Positions 33,068-42,527 are shown, counted from the first letter of the stretch. The stretch is DNA of 64,000 nt from Roseovarius sp. SCSIO 43702 (GCF_019599045.1 NZ_CP080623.1:1510501-1574500); one strand, 5' to 3'. Notes: generated by a model not told the origin, from the sequence alone. A program made the numbers and translations.

Positions 33068-34573
33068 ATGAGCGCCGGGGGGCAGATGCAGACGGGCCAG
33101 CAGAAGACACTGACCGAACTTGGCCTCACGGCGCAGGGCGGCGCGCAGGCGTTCGTGACCGGCCTCGCGGTCGACAGCCGCGAGGTGCGCGAGGGTTATC
33201 TGTTCGCGGCGCTGCCCGGCACGCGGGTGCATGGGGGCGAATTCATCCAGTACGCGCTGAGGCAGGGGGCGGGCGCGATCCTGACCGATGCCGAGGGGGC
33301 GATGATCGCGCGGGATGTGCTTGACGGGTCGCCCGTCGCTCTGGTGCTGGCCGAGGATCCGCGGCAGACGCTGGCCTATGCCGCCGCGCTCTGGTTCGGA
33401 GCGCAGCCCGAGGTGATGGTTGCCGTGACGGGCACCAACGGCAAGACGTCGGTGGCGAGCTTCACGCGCCAGATCTGGCACGAATTGGGCTACGAGGCTG
33501 CCAATCTCGGGACCACGGGCGTGGAAGGGGCCTATCAGCGCCCGCTGGCTCACACCACGCCGGAACCCATCACGCTTCACCGCGTCCTGTGGGAGGTGCA
33601 GGCGGCCGGTGTGACCCATGCCGCGATGGAGGCGTCGAGCCACGGTCTTGCGCAGCGCCGGCTGGACGGCGTGCAGCTCGCGGCGGCGGCCTTCACCAAT
33701 TTCACGCAGGATCACCTCGATTACCACGCGACGTTCGAGGAGTATTTCGAGGCCAAGGCGGGCCTTTTCGACCGCGTGCTGCCCGAGGACGGCACGGCGG
33801 TTGTCAATATCGACGACCCGCGGGGCGCGGACATGGCGCTTATCGCCCATGACCGGGGACAGCAGGTGATCACGGTGGGCCGGGACGAGGCCGCCGACCT
33901 GATCCTGCGCGCGCAGCGATTCGAGGCGACGGGCCAGACGATGCGCTTCGACTGGGAGGGGCGCCCGTTCCAGGCGGAGGTGCCGCTCATCGGCGGGTTC
34001 CAGGGCGAGAACCTGCTGATCGCGGCGGGTCTTGCCATCGCCACCGGGTCGGATCCGGCACGGGTCTTCGAGACGTTGCCGCAGATGCGCACCGTGCGCG
34101 GGCGCATGGAGCTGGCCGCGACGCGTGAGAACGGTGCGGCGGTCTTCGTGGATTACGCGCATACGCCCGACGCGGTGAAGACGGCGCTCAGGGCTCTGCG
34201 CCCGCACGTGATGGGCCGGCTCGTCGCGATCGTGGGCGCGGGCGGCGACCGGGACACGGCGAAACGTCCGCTGATGGGGCAGGCGGCGCGGGAGAACGCG
34301 GACGTGGTGATCGTGACCGACGACAACCCGCGCACCGAGGACCCCGCCAGCATCCGGGCCGCCGTGATGAAGGGCTGTCCCGAGGCGAGCGAGGTGGGCG
34401 ACCGGGCCGAGGCGATCCTGCGCGGGGTCGATGCGCTCGGCCCCGGCGACGCGCTGCTGATCCTCGGGAAGGGCCACGAGACGGGGCAGACCGTCGGCGA
34501 CGACGTGCTGCCCTTCGACGATTGCGAGCAGGCAAGCGTCGCGGTCGCCGCGCTTGACGGGGCGCGGCCATGA
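33068..34573 (+). CDS. murE: UDP-MurNAc-L-Ala-D-Glu: meso-diaminopimelate ligase
   Basis: A 501-residue Mur ligase. The ATP-binding loop VTGTNGKTSVASF is at about residue 120, followed by AMEASSHGLAQRRLDGV, FTNFTQDHLDYH, and the meso-DAP selective motif DDNPRTEDP. It adds the third amino acid of the peptidoglycan stem in the cytoplasm. The stop overlaps the murF ATG by four bases. Confidence 0.97.
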   Translation: MSAGGQMQTGQQKTLTELGLTAQGGAQAFVTGLAVDSREVREGYLFAALPGTRVHGGEFIQYALRQGAGAILTDAEGAMIARDVLDGSPVALVLAEDPRQTLAYAAALWFGAQPEVMVAVTGTNGKTSVASFTRQIWHELGYEAANLGTTGVEGAYQRPLAHTTPEPITLHRVLWEVQAAGVTHAAMEASSHGLAQRRLDGVQLAAAAFTNFTQDHLDYHATFEEYFEAKAGLFDRVLPEDGTAVVNIDDPRGADMALIAHDRGQQVITVGRDEAADLILRAQRFEATGQTMRFDWEGRPFQAEVPLIGGFQGENLLIAAGLAIATGSDPARVFETLPQMRTVRGRMELAATRENGAAVFVDYAHTPDAVKTALRALRPHVMGRLVAIVGAGGDRDTAKRPLMGQAARENADVVIVTDDNPRTEDPASIRAAVMKGCPEASEVGDRAEAILRGVDALGPGDALLILGKGHETGQTVGDDVLPFDDCEQASVAVAALDGARP

Positions 34574-36090
34574 GCGTGCTCTGGACCGCTGCCGAGGCCG
34601 CCGAGGCCACGGGCGGCGAGGCGCGGGGGAACTGGTCGGTCACGGGCGTTTCGATCGACACGCGCAGCTTGGCCTCGGGCGATCTGTTCGTGGCGCTGAA
34701 GGCGGCGCGGGACGGGCATGATTTCGTGCCACAGGCGCTGGAAAAGGGTGCGGGGGCCGCGCTCGTCTCGCGGGTGCCGGACGGGGTGGCCGGGGCCGCG
34801 CTCGTCTCGCGGGTGCCGGACGGGGTGGCCGGGGCCGCGCTCGTCTCGCGGGTGCCGGACGGGGTGGCCGGGGATGCGCCGCTCTTGCTGGTCGAGGACG
34901 TGCAGGCCGCGCTCGAGGCGCTGGGACGGGCGGCGCGGGCGCGAAGTGCCGCGCGGGTGGTGGCCGTGACGGGGTCGGTGGGCAAGACGTCGACCAAGGA
35001 GATGCTGCGCACGGTCCTTGCGCGGCAGGGTCGGACCCATGCCGCCGAAGCCAGCTACAACAATCACTGGGGCGTGCCGTTGACCCTCGCGCGGATGCCG
35101 CGCGAGACCGAGTTCGCGGTGCTTGAACTGGGCATGAACGCGCCGGGCGAGATCGCGCCGCTGAGCCGGCTCGCGCGGCCCGACGTGGCGCTTGTCACCA
35201 CGATCGCACCCGCGCATCTCGAGGCCTTCGGTCATATCGACGGAATCGCGCGCGAGAAGGCGTCGATCTTCGAGGGGCTGGCCGAGGACGGTACGGCGAT
35301 CGTCAATGTCGATCTGCCCACGTCGCCGATCCTTCTCGATGCCGCGCGCGCCGCCGGGGCGCGGATCGTGACCTTCGGAACGACGGCCGAGGATTTCCGG
35401 CTCGAGACCGCCGAGATCGCCGGTGACAGCACGGTGGTCCAAGCCCGCATCGCGGGCGAGGTCGCGCGCTTCAAGCTGGCGAGTGCCGGGCGCCATTTCG
35501 CGATGAACGGGCTCGCCACGCTGGCGGCGGTAGAGGCCCTGGGGGGCGATCCGGGGCGTGCCGCGCCGGACCTGGGCCTCTGGGAGCCGCCCGCCGGGCG
35601 GGGCACGCGCGAGGAGGTCGTCCTCGACCCCGCGCGGCGCGGCTGGACGCTCGAGCTGATCGACGATGCCTTCAACGCCAATCCCGCCTCGCTCGAGGCC
35701 GCGCTCGAGGTGCTGGCCGCCGCAACGCCGCGCGACGGCGTGGGCCGCATCGCGCATGGGCGGCGGATCGCGATCCTGGGTGACATGCTGGAACTGGGAG
35801 AGGACGAGATCGCGCTGCATCGCGGGGCGGCCGGAATGGCGCCAATCGGCGGCCTCGACACCGTGCATTGCGTCGGGCCGCGCATGTATCACCTCTGGGA
35901 GGCGCTGTCGCGCGACAAGCGTGGCACATGGGCCGATACGGCCGAGGAAATGGTGGCCGAACTGCCGGACCTGGTGGATGCGGGCGACGTGGTGCTGGTA
36001 AAGGGATCCAAGGTGAGCCGCGTCTCACTCGTGGCCGAGGCGCTGCGCAATACCGGGCGCCGGTCGCGCCCCAGATCCGAGGACGACTGA
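34570..36090 (+). CDS. murF: UDP-MurNAc-tripeptide: D-Ala-D-Ala ligase with internal repeat
   Basis: A 506-residue Mur ligase. N-terminal substrate domain ([26 protein letters not shown]), ATP loop [14 protein letters not shown], then [25 protein letters not shown], and [15 protein letters not shown] near the end. It attaches D-Ala-D-Ala to the UDP-precursor. Residues 64-102 are three consecutive copies of a 13-residue unit ([13 protein letters not shown]); one copy fits the family, so two are extra. The frame is kept and all motifs are intact, so the enzyme is probably functional. Confidence 0.95.
   Translation: MSVLWTAAEAAEATGGEARGNWSVTGVSIDTRSLASGDLFVALKAARDGHDFVPQALEKGAGAALVSRVPDGVAGAALVSRVPDGVAGAALVSRVPDGVAGDAPLLLVEDVQAALEALGRAARARSAARVVAVTGSVGKTSTKEMLRTVLARQGRTHAAEASYNNHWGVPLTLARMPRETEFAVLELGMNAPGEIAPLSRLARPDVALVTTIAPAHLEAFGHIDGIAREKASIFEGLAEDGTAIVNVDLPTSPILLDAARAAGARIVTFGTTAEDFRLETAEIAGDSTVVQARIAGEVARFKLASAGRHFAMNGLATLAAVEALGGDPGRAAPDLGLWEPPAGRGTREEVVLDPARRGWTLELIDDAFNANPASLEAALEVLAAATPRDGVGRIAHGRRIAILGDMLELGEDEIALHRGAAGMAPIGGLDTVHCVGPRMYHLWEALSRDKRGTWADTAEEMVAELPDLVDAGDVVLVKGSKVSRVSLVAEALRNTGRRSRPRSEDD
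34759..34875 (+). repeat. Threefold 39-bp in-frame tandem repeat inside murF
   Basis: Copies at 34759-34797, 34798-34836 and 34837-34875. Copies 1 and 2 are identical over 39 bases; copy 3 differs only in its last codon (GAT for GCC). The period is 13 codons. The lack of synonymous differences points to recent duplication. It lies in the N-terminal substrate-binding domain. Confidence 0.95.
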
Positions 36091-36094
36091 ACAC

Positions 36095-37177
36095 ATGCTC
36101 TACTGGCTGGCCGCGCTTTCCGATGGCGGTGACTTCTTCAACCTCTTCCGCTACATCACCTTCCGCGCGGGCGGTGCCTTTCTCACGGCGCTGTTCTTCG
36201 GCTTCATCTTCGGCAAGCCGCTCATCAACGTGCTGCGCAGGCGCCAGGGCAAGGGGCAGCCCATCCGCGATGACGGCCCCGAGACGCACCTCGCCAAGGC
36301 GGGCACGCCCACGATGGGCGGGCTTCTCATCCTCTGCGCGGTCCTCACGGCGACGCTGGTCTGGGCGCGGCTCGACAATCCGTTCGTGTGGCTTGTCCTC
36401 TTCGTGACGATGGCCTTCGGCCTGATCGGGTTCGCCGACGACTATGCCAAGGTGTCGAAGGGCAATCACAATGGCGTCTCGGGCAAGCTGCGCCTCGGGA
36501 TCGGTTTCCTGATCTCGGCCGCCGCGGCCTACTGGGCCACGATGTATCACCCCGCGGAGTTGCAGAACCAGCTTGCCCTGCCGGTCTTCAAGGACGTGCT
36601 CATCAACCTCGGCTATTTCTTCGTGCCGTTCGCCACGATCGTCATCGTGGGCTCGGCCAACGCGGTGAACCTGACCGACGGGCTCGACGGGCTGGCGATC
36701 ATGCCGGTGATGATCGCGTCGGTGACGCTGGGAATCATCGCCTACGCGGTGGGGCGGGTCGACGTGACCGAGTATCTCGACGTCCATTACGTGCCGGGAA
36801 CGGGCGAAATCCTCGTCTTCGTGGCGGGACTCGTGGGCGGGGGGCTCGGGTTCCTGTGGTACAACGCGCCGCCCGCGGCGGTCTTCATGGGCGATACCGG
36901 CTCGCTGGCGCTGGGCGGGTCGCTCGGGGCCATCGCGGTCGCGACCAAGCACGAGATCGTGCTGGCCATCGTCGGCGGCCTCTTCGTCGTCGAGGCGCTT
37001 TCGGTCATCATCCAGGTCTTCTATTTCAAGCGGACCGGAAAGCGCGTCTTCCTGATGGCGCCCATCCATCACCACTACGAGAAGAAGGGCTGGTCGGAGC
37101 CGCAGATCGTCATCCGTTTCTGGATCATCGCGATCATTCTCGCGATGATCGGACTGGCGACGCTCAAGGTGCGCTGA
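36095..37177 (+). CDS. mraY: Phospho-N-acetylmuramoyl-pentapeptide transferase
   Basis: A 360-residue polytopic enzyme making lipid I at the inner membrane. Family motifs: [72 protein letters not shown], and [24 protein letters not shown]. It starts four bases after murF. In most relatives murD follows; here rnk and an mscS-type gene intervene. Confidence 0.98.
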   Translation: MLYWLAALSDGGDFFNLFRYITFRAGGAFLTALFFGFIFGKPLINVLRRRQGKGQPIRDDGPETHLAKAGTPTMGGLLILCAVLTATLVWARLDNPFVWLVLFVTMAFGLIGFADDYAKVSKGNHNGVSGKLRLGIGFLISAAAAYWATMYHPAELQNQLALPVFKDVLINLGYFFVPFATIVIVGSANAVNLTDGLDGLAIMPVMIASVTLGIIAYAVGRVDVTEYLDVHYVPGTGEILVFVAGLVGGGLGFLWYNAPPAAVFMGDTGSLALGGSLGAIAVATKHEIVLAIVGGLFVVEALSVIIQVFYFKRTGKRVFLMAPIHHHYEKKGWSEPQIVIRFWIIAIILAMIGLATLKVR

Positions 37178-37227
37178 GCCGTCGGTGCGATCCTGCCACA
37201 GGGTGCCACGGGCCGTGCGTCGTGGCG

Positions 37228-37268
37228 TTGCAAACCCCGCGGGCGGGCTTATATTGATCGCATGATCA
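37228..37268 (+). promoter_or_regulatory. Sigma-70-type promoter with dyad at the start site, upstream of rnk
   Basis: TTGCAA (37228-37233), 16 bp, TATATT (37250-37255). The dyad TGATC-GCAT-GATCA (37255-37268) is centred on the predicted start site near 37262, a plausible operator. It is not an FNR box, because the half-sites are six bases apart when read as TTGAT/ATCAg. It would drive rnk and possibly mscS-murD-rib genes. Confidence 0.5.
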
Positions 37269-37339
37269 GGATGCTTCATATCAAGCCGATGCCGCTTCTC
37301 TTCCGCCCGCTTGCCCGGGCGGGTGACGCGGCGTTCTGA
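37262..37339 (+). CDS. Possible 25-residue leaderless leader peptide
   Basis: ATG 37262 coincides with the predicted transcription start, giving a leaderless frame MIRMLHIKPMPLLFRPLAR then AGDAAF and TGA. The coding sequence contains the hairpin CCGCCCG (37303-37309) / CGGGCGG (37316-37322). It lies 119 bases before rnk. Leaderless starts are common in alphaproteobacteria. No homologue is recognised and the frame is short, so it may be chance. Confidence 0.25.
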   Translation: MIRMLHIKPMPLLFRPLARAGDAAF

Positions 37340-37458
37340 AGCGCCGTCCGGGTTTCGAGGTCCGCGACCTCATCTTCCACATCCTATCACCACGCCGCCG
37401 CCCCGCAGATCGTTCGAGGCGGTTCGCGCGCGACCGTCACCCCAGATCGGAGGTCTCC

Positions 37459-37863
37459 ATGAACCAGTCCACCAGTATTCCCGCCGTGATCGTCGATGCG
37501 GCCGAGCTCGACCATCTCGAAAGCCTCGCCGCGAACGCCATGCAGCGACAGCCGGCGGTGGCCGACAAGCTGCTCGACGAGCTGGGCCGTGCCGAGATTG
37601 TCGAGACGGACCGGATGCCGCGCGATGTCGTCACAATCGGGAGCCGGGTGACGTTCCGCAACGAATCGACGCGCGCGGAGCAGACGATCACGCTCGTCTA
37701 TCCCGAAGATGCGGACATATCGCGCGGTTGCGTGTCCATCGTGACGCCGATCGGTGCCGCCCTGCTGGGTCTTGCCGAGGGGGCGCAATTCGCGTGGGAC
37801 GCGCGTGACAGCACGCGCCACCAGTTGACCGTCCTGAAGGTCGAGCCGCCGGTGCGCGACTAG
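37459..37863 (+). CDS. rnk: Rnk-type nucleoside diphosphate kinase regulator (GreA/GreB C-terminal fold)
   Basis: A 134-residue protein. The C-terminal half (IGSRVTFRNESTRAEQTITLVYPEDADISRGCVSIVTPIGAALLGLAEG) is the GreA/GreB-type FKBP-like domain, while the N-terminal part (AAELDHLESLAANAMQRQPAVADKLLDELGRAEIV) is the short Rnk helical arm. Rnk binds RNA polymerase and affects nucleotide pools in relatives. GGAGG precedes the ATG. It breaks the usual mraY-murD order. Confidence 0.85.
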   Translation: MNQSTSIPAVIVDAAELDHLESLAANAMQRQPAVADKLLDELGRAEIVETDRMPRDVVTIGSRVTFRNESTRAEQTITLVYPEDADISRGCVSIVTPIGAALLGLAEGAQFAWDARDSTRHQLTVLKVEPPVRD

Positions 37864-37878
37864 GCCGGAGGGCGCATC

Positions 37879-38838
37879 ATGAACAGGTGGAGCGATCTCA
37901 GGCGGCTTCTCTGGCCCGCGCTGGCGGTGATCGTCGCGCTCGCCATCGCGACGGGTAACGGGACGCTTCTGGGCTGGGTGGGCCTTGCAGATCGCCGCGA
38001 GGCGTTCGAGCCGGTGGCCGGATCGCTTGTCTATTTCAGCGTGGCCTGGCTTGCCGCGCGGCTCATCGGGTTCGCGCTCGACCGGGCCGCGCGCAGACGC
38101 CGGCAGGTGCCGCGCCTTCTGAAGGAACTGGTTGCCGTGGCGCTCTTCGCGGCGGCGCTGGTGGCGTCGATCATGCTGTTCCTGGGGCAGAGCATGGCCG
38201 GCGCACTTGCCGGGTCGGGTATCCTGCTGGCGGTGATCGGTTTTGCGATCCGCAACGTGGTGGCCGATACCCTCTCGGGCATCGCGCTCGGGCTCGAGGG
38301 GCCGTTCAGGATCGGCGACTGGGTCGATATCGACGGCATGGGCAGTGGCAAGGTGATCGAGATCGGCTGGCGCACGACGCGCATCCTTACCCGCGATTCG
38401 ACCTACATGGTATTGCCGAACAGCCAGATCGCGCGCCAGAAGCTCACGAACTTCAGCGCGCCGCGCCGCAATTTCCGCGCGCGGATCGAGGTGGTGTTGA
38501 GCTACGAGCTTCCGATCGCCGAGGCGCGCGATCTCCTGCGCGAGGCGGCCGCGGGGGCGCAGACCGTCCAGCAGGACCCGGCGCCGGATGTGCGCGTGCT
38601 TCGGCAGGATGGCGAAGGGATCCATTACGCCGTCCGCTACTGGGTGCGCCGCTATGACGACGAGATCGACTGCCGGGACGAGCTCCACGGCCTGATCGAC
38701 GCGGCCTTGCGCGCCCGTGATGTACCGCCGCCGCGCCGGGAGTTGCGCATCGTGAAGGACGATCTTGCAACCTGGGCCATCCCCTCGCGAGAGGCTGGCA
38801 TAGAAAGAGCCGATCGGATACCTCTCTCGGGCGAATGA
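37879..38838 (+). CDS. Small-conductance mechanosensitive channel (MscS family)
   Basis: A 319-residue membrane protein. Segments: LLWPALAVIVALAIATGNG, LVYFSVAWLAARLIGFALD, ELVAVALFAAALVASIMLFLG, then the pore helix region AGSGILLAVIGFAIRNVVADTLSGIALGLEGPFRIGDWVDIDG, the MscS signature with its beta domain after it. It would release osmolytes under hypo-osmotic stress. It starts 15 bases after rnk and ends 21 bases before murD. Confidence 0.9.
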   Translation: MNRWSDLRRLLWPALAVIVALAIATGNGTLLGWVGLADRREAFEPVAGSLVYFSVAWLAARLIGFALDRAARRRRQVPRLLKELVAVALFAAALVASIMLFLGQSMAGALAGSGILLAVIGFAIRNVVADTLSGIALGLEGPFRIGDWVDIDGMGSGKVIEIGWRTTRILTRDSTYMVLPNSQIARQKLTNFSAPRRNFRARIEVVLSYELPIAEARDLLREAAAGAQTVQQDPAPDVRVLRQDGEGIHYAVRYWVRRYDDEIDCRDELHGLIDAALRARDVPPPRRELRIVKDDLATWAIPSREAGIERADRIPLSGE

Positions 38839-38859
38839 CGGCAGGCAGGGATCGGCGCC

Positions 38860-40263
38860 ATGATACCGGTAAGAGGCATGGACGGTGCGCGCGTGGGCGT
38901 GCTTGGGTTGGGCCGCTCGGGGCTTGCGGCGGCCCGTGCGCTTGCCGCGGGCGGGGCGGTTCCGGTCTGCTGGGACGATACGGAACCCGCACGGGCGCGC
39001 GCGGAAGAGGAAGGGTTCGAGATCCGGGACCTCGGGCGGGAAGATGCGCTTGCCGACATCGCCCGTCTCGTGGTGAGCCCGGGTATCCCGCATCTCTATC
39101 CCGAGCCGAACCGCGTCGTGGCCGCCGCGCTTGTGGCCGGGGTGCCGGTCGATAACGACATCGGCCTTTTTTTCCGCTCCTTCGCAACGCCCTCCTGGGA
39201 CGAGATGGACACCGTGCCGCGTGTCGTCGCGGTCACGGGAAGCAACGGGAAATCGACGACCTCGGCGCTGATCCATCATGTGCTGACCGAAGCCGGGCGG
39301 CCGGCGCAGCTCGGCGGGAATATCGGGCGCGGGGTGCTCGATCTCGACCCGCCCGGCGACGGCGGCGTCGTGGTGCTGGAACTCAGCAGTTACCAGACCG
39401 AGCTTGCCCGCGCGCTCACGCCGGATGTGGCGGTCTTTACCAATCTCAGCCCCGATCACCTGGACCGGCATGGCGGCATGGGCGGCTATTTCGCGGCCAA
39501 GCGGCGGCTCTTCGCGGAGGGCGGCCCCGACAGGGCGGTGATCGGCGTGGACGAGGCCGAGGGCCGCTTCCTGGCCGACCAGCTTTCCGAGGGGCCGGAA
39601 GATGACCGGGTGATCCGCGTCTCGGTGGCGCGGAAGCTTTCGGGCCCCGGTTGGCAGGTGTTCGCGAGGAAGGGGTTTCTCAGCGAGTATCGCAAGGGGC
39701 GGCAGGCCGGGTCCATCGACCTGCGACGGATCAGGGGGCTGCCGGGGGCGCATAACCATCAGAATGCCTGCGCGGCCTACGGGGCCTGCCGGAGCCTCGG
39801 GCTTGCCCCGCGCCAGATCGAGGCCGGATTCGCGAGTTTCGCGGGGCTGCCGCATCGGAGCCAGGTGATCGCGGAGGCGAAGGGCGTGACCTTCGTGAAC
39901 GATTCGAAGGCCACCAATGTCGACAGCGCGGCCAAGGCGCTGATGGCCTTCGACCGTATCCGCTGGATCTGCGGCGGGTTGCAGAAAGAGGGCGGGCTCG
40001 CCGGGCTGACGCCGGGGTTGCGCAACGTGACCAAGGCCTACGTGATCGGACGGGAGGCGCAGAATTTCGCGCTCGGGCTCGACGGGGTGGAGGCGGAAAT
40101 CTGCACAACGATGGAGGTCGCCGTGGCGCGGGCCCTTGAGGAGGCCGAGGCGGGCGAGACGGTGCTCCTGGCACCGGCGGCGGCGAGCTTCGACCAGTAT
40201 GACAATTTCGAGCAGCGCGGCGACGATTTCACGCGGCAGGTGAGGGCCCGGCTTGGTGGTTGA
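38860..40263 (+). CDS. murD: UDP-N-acetylmuramoylalanine: D-glutamate ligase
   Basis: A 467-residue Mur ligase. Features: [25 protein letters not shown] loop [64 protein letters not shown], and [17 protein letters not shown]. It adds D-Glu to UDP-MurNAc-L-Ala. It is separated from the rest of the dcw cluster by rnk and mscS, and the next gene is ribBX instead of ftsW, so the cluster is rearranged here. Confidence 0.96.
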   Translation: MIPVRGMDGARVGVLGLGRSGLAAARALAAGGAVPVCWDDTEPARARAEEEGFEIRDLGREDALADIARLVVSPGIPHLYPEPNRVVAAALVAGVPVDNDIGLFFRSFATPSWDEMDTVPRVVAVTGSNGKSTTSALIHHVLTEAGRPAQLGGNIGRGVLDLDPPGDGGVVVLELSSYQTELARALTPDVAVFTNLSPDHLDRHGGMGGYFAAKRRLFAEGGPDRAVIGVDEAEGRFLADQLSEGPEDDRVIRVSVARKLSGPGWQVFARKGFLSEYRKGRQAGSIDLRRIRGLPGAHNHQNACAAYGACRSLGLAPRQIEAGFASFAGLPHRSQVIAEAKGVTFVNDSKATNVDSAAKALMAFDRIRWICGGLQKEGGLAGLTPGLRNVTKAYVIGREAQNFALGLDGVEAEICTTMEVAVARALEEAEAGETVLLAPAAASFDQYDNFEQRGDDFTRQVRARLGG

Positions 40264-40347
40264 CGCGGGACCGGCGGGCGACTCTGCTCTGGTAACTCGG
40301 GCGCGGCTCTTGTATCCGGGCGCGGTCTGATCGCGAGGGGGCTGCCC

Positions 40348-41499
40348 ATGTCCGATACCGTACCGTTCGAGAAGCCCGGACCCGTCGAGGCGGGCCTCAA
40401 GGATGCCATCGCGCCCACCGAGGAGATCATCGCCGAGGCGCGGGCGGGCCGGATGTTCATACTCGTGGATCACGAGGATCGCGAGAACGAGGGCGACCTG
40501 GTGATCGCGGCCGAATTCGCGGATGCGGCGGCGATCAATTTCATGGCGATGCACGGGCGGGGCCTCATTTGCCTGCCGATGACCGCGGCGCGGATCGAAG
40601 CGCTCGGCCTGCCGATGATGGCAGTCAACAACTCGTCGCGGCACGAGACCGCCTTCACGGTTTCGATCGAGGCGCGCGAGGGGGTGAGTACCGGCATTTC
40701 CGCCGCCGACCGCGCGCTCACGATCAAGACGGCGATCAACGAGCAGAACACTGCCGCGTCCATCGCCACGCCCGGCCATGTCTTTCCGCTGCGGGCGCGC
40801 AATGGCGGCGTGCTGGTCCGGGCGGGCCATACCGAGGCGGCGGTCGACATCGCGCGGCTGGCGGGGCTGAACCCGGCGGGCGTGATCTGCGAGATCATGA
40901 AGGAAGACGGCACCATGGCGCGGCTTCCCGACCTCGTGGAGTTCGCGCGGAAATTCGACCTCAAGATCGGCACGATCTCGGATCTCATCGCCTATCGGCA
41001 CAAGCACGACAACCTGATCTACGAGGTGCGGCGCGAGAAGGTCACGTCGTCGCATGGCGGGGCGTGGGACATGACGATCTATGCCGATCAGATCTCGGGG
41101 ACCGAGCACGTGGTCCTGTCGAAGGGTGATATCACCGACGGCAGGCCGGTCCTCGCGCGCGCGCACGCGCTCAACGCGCTCGAGGATGTGCTGGGCATCG
41201 GGCTCGAGGGGCGTGCGCATGGACCGACCGGCAAGCTGCCGCGTGCCATGGAGATCGTTGCCAAGGAAGGGCGCGGGGTCATCTTCCTGTTCCGCCAGCC
41301 GCGCCCGAAACTCGCGCAGGAGATCGACGACGACGATGCGCCCCGGACGATCAAGCAGACGGGTCTCGGTGCGCAGATCATGTCGACCATGGGGCTCACC
41401 GACCTTATCCTTCTGACCGACAGCCCGGATACGCGATATCTCGGCCTCGATGCCTATGGTATCCGCATCGTCGGCACCCGACCCATCAGCGGAGACTAG
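40348..41499 (+). CDS. ribB: 3,4-dihydroxy-2-butanone 4-phosphate synthase with degenerate GTP cyclohydrolase II-like domain (RibBX type)
   Basis: A 383-residue protein. Residues 20-225 are a complete RibB domain (DHEDRENEGDLVIAAEF, MAMHGRGLICLPM, PGHVFPLRARNGGVLVRAGHTEAAVDIARLAGL). The C-terminal half aligns with GTP cyclohydrolase II, but the zinc-binding Cys cluster (SEC...RCDC) is replaced by HALNALEDVLGIGLEG, so it cannot bind the catalytic zinc. Such fusions are called RibBX. GTP cyclohydrolase must be supplied by another gene outside the window. No FMN riboswitch was seen in the 84-base gap upstream. Confidence 0.92.
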   Translation: MSDTVPFEKPGPVEAGLKDAIAPTEEIIAEARAGRMFILVDHEDRENEGDLVIAAEFADAAAINFMAMHGRGLICLPMTAARIEALGLPMMAVNNSSRHETAFTVSIEAREGVSTGISAADRALTIKTAINEQNTAASIATPGHVFPLRARNGGVLVRAGHTEAAVDIARLAGLNPAGVICEIMKEDGTMARLPDLVEFARKFDLKIGTISDLIAYRHKHDNLIYEVRREKVTSSHGGAWDMTIYADQISGTEHVVLSKGDITDGRPVLARAHALNALEDVLGIGLEGRAHGPTGKLPRAMEIVAKEGRGVIFLFRQPRPKLAQEIDDDDAPRTIKQTGLGAQIMSTMGLTDLILLTDSPDTRYLGLDAYGIRIVGTRPISGD

Positions 41500-41502
41500 A
41501 GC

Positions 41503-42048
41503 ATGGCCGGAACCGAATACACCCTGCCGCGTGCCCGTTTCGACGCGCCCGTGAAGCTCCTGGTCGTGGTGGCGCCTTTCTATCGCGACATCGCCGATCA
41601 GCTCATCGCGGGCGCGCGCGCCGAGATCGAAGCGTCGGGCGCCACCTGCGAGGTCGAGGAGGTGCCGGGCGCGCTGGAACTGCCTACGGCGATCGGCATC
41701 GCGGAGCGGCTCTCGAATTTCGACGGCTACGTGGCGCTTGGCTGCGTCATACGCGGCGAGACCACGCATTACGAGACGGTCTGCAACGACAGCTCGCGCG
41801 GGCTGACCCTTCTGGGGCTCCAGGGGCTTTGCATCGGCAACGGCATCCTCACGGTCGAAAATCGCGAGCAGGCCGAGGTGCGGGCCGACCCGGCACGGAT
41901 GAACAAGGGTGCGGGCGCCGCCGCCGCCGCGCTGCACCTCGTCGCGCTCACCCGCAAGTGGGGTGCGCCGCGCAAGGGCGTGGGGTTCAAGCCCGCGATG
42001 GACGAATACCAACTGGCGGGCACGCCGAAGGACACACCGAAAGCATGA
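41503..42048 (+). CDS. ribH: 6,7-dimethyl-8-ribityllumazine synthase
   Basis: A 181-residue enzyme. Features: LLVVVAPFYRDIADQLIAGARAEIEASG, EVPGALELPTAIGIA, YVALGCVIRGETTHYETVCNDSSRGLTLL, and IGNGILTVENREQA. It joins the RibB product with the ribitylaminopyrimidine and assembles into pentamers or capsids. It begins three bases after ribBX and overlaps nusB by four bases. Confidence 0.95.
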   Translation: MAGTEYTLPRARFDAPVKLLVVVAPFYRDIADQLIAGARAEIEASGATCEVEEVPGALELPTAIGIAERLSNFDGYVALGCVIRGETTHYETVCNDSSRGLTLLGLQGLCIGNGILTVENREQAEVRADPARMNKGAGAAAAALHLVALTRKWGAPRKGVGFKPAMDEYQLAGTPKDTPKA

Positions 42049-42527
42049 CGGACGCACCACGGATATCCGGCAACCAGCGGCGCAAGATGCGCTCGGCCGC
42101 GCGGCTTTATGCCGTGCAGGCGCTGTTCCAGATGGAGCATTCGGGCCAATCGAGCGACACGGTGCGCCGCGAGTTCCTCGACCACCGGTTCGGTGCCGAG
42201 GTCGATGAGGGCGTCGAGATGATCGACGGCGATATCGACCATTTCCGCAAGGTTCTGGATGACGCGGTCAACTGGCAGGCGCGAATCGACAAGATGACCG
42301 ATCGCGCACTGGTGGCGAAATGGCCGATCGACCGCATCGACCCGACGCTGCGCGCGCTTTTCCGCGCCGCGGGGGCCGAACTGACGCAGGGCGAGGCGCC
42401 GCCGAAGGTGGTGATCGTCGAATATGTGGATATCGCCAAGAGTTTCTACCCCGAGGGGCGCGAGCCGAAATTCGTGAACGCCGTTCTCGACTTCATGGCG
42501 CGCGAGGCGAAGCCCGAAGCGTTCTGA
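42045..42527 (+). CDS. nusB: Transcription antitermination factor NusB
   Basis: A 160-residue all-helical RNA-binding protein. RRKMRSAARLYAVQALFQME at the N-terminus is the Arg-rich boxA-binding region; the end (VVIVEYVDIAKSFYPEGREPKFVNAVLDFMA) is the family C-terminal signature. It acts with NusE in rRNA antitermination. ATGA overlap with ribH shows co-translation; ribH-nusB pairing is common in bacteria. Confidence 0.95.
   Translation: MTDAPRISGNQRRKMRSAARLYAVQALFQMEHSGQSSDTVRREFLDHRFGAEVDEGVEMIDGDIDHFRKVLDDAVNWQARIDKMTDRALVAKWPIDRIDPTLRALFRAAGAELTQGEAPPKVVIVEYVDIAKSFYPEGREPKFVNAVLDFMAREAKPEAF

Noticed and set aside
34759..34875. Frameshift or pseudogene in murF
   Set aside because: The repeat is 3 x 39 bases and keeps the frame; ATP and substrate motifs downstream are intact.
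37254..37269. FNR/FnrL-like site at TTGAT...ATCAg
   Set aside because: The half-sites are separated by six bases, not the four needed for TTGAT-N4-ATCAA.
40264..40347. FMN riboswitch upstream of ribBX
   Set aside because: The 84-base gap is too short and lacks the conserved RFN elements; only a direct repeat CGGGCGCGG is seen.
37387..42060. A 1557-codon open frame on the minus strand across rnk, mscS, murD, ribB and ribH
   Set aside because: It is antisense to five genes with clear families. Long antisense frames arise from G/C bias at third codon positions. The peptide is Arg/His/Gly-rich with no recognisable domain.
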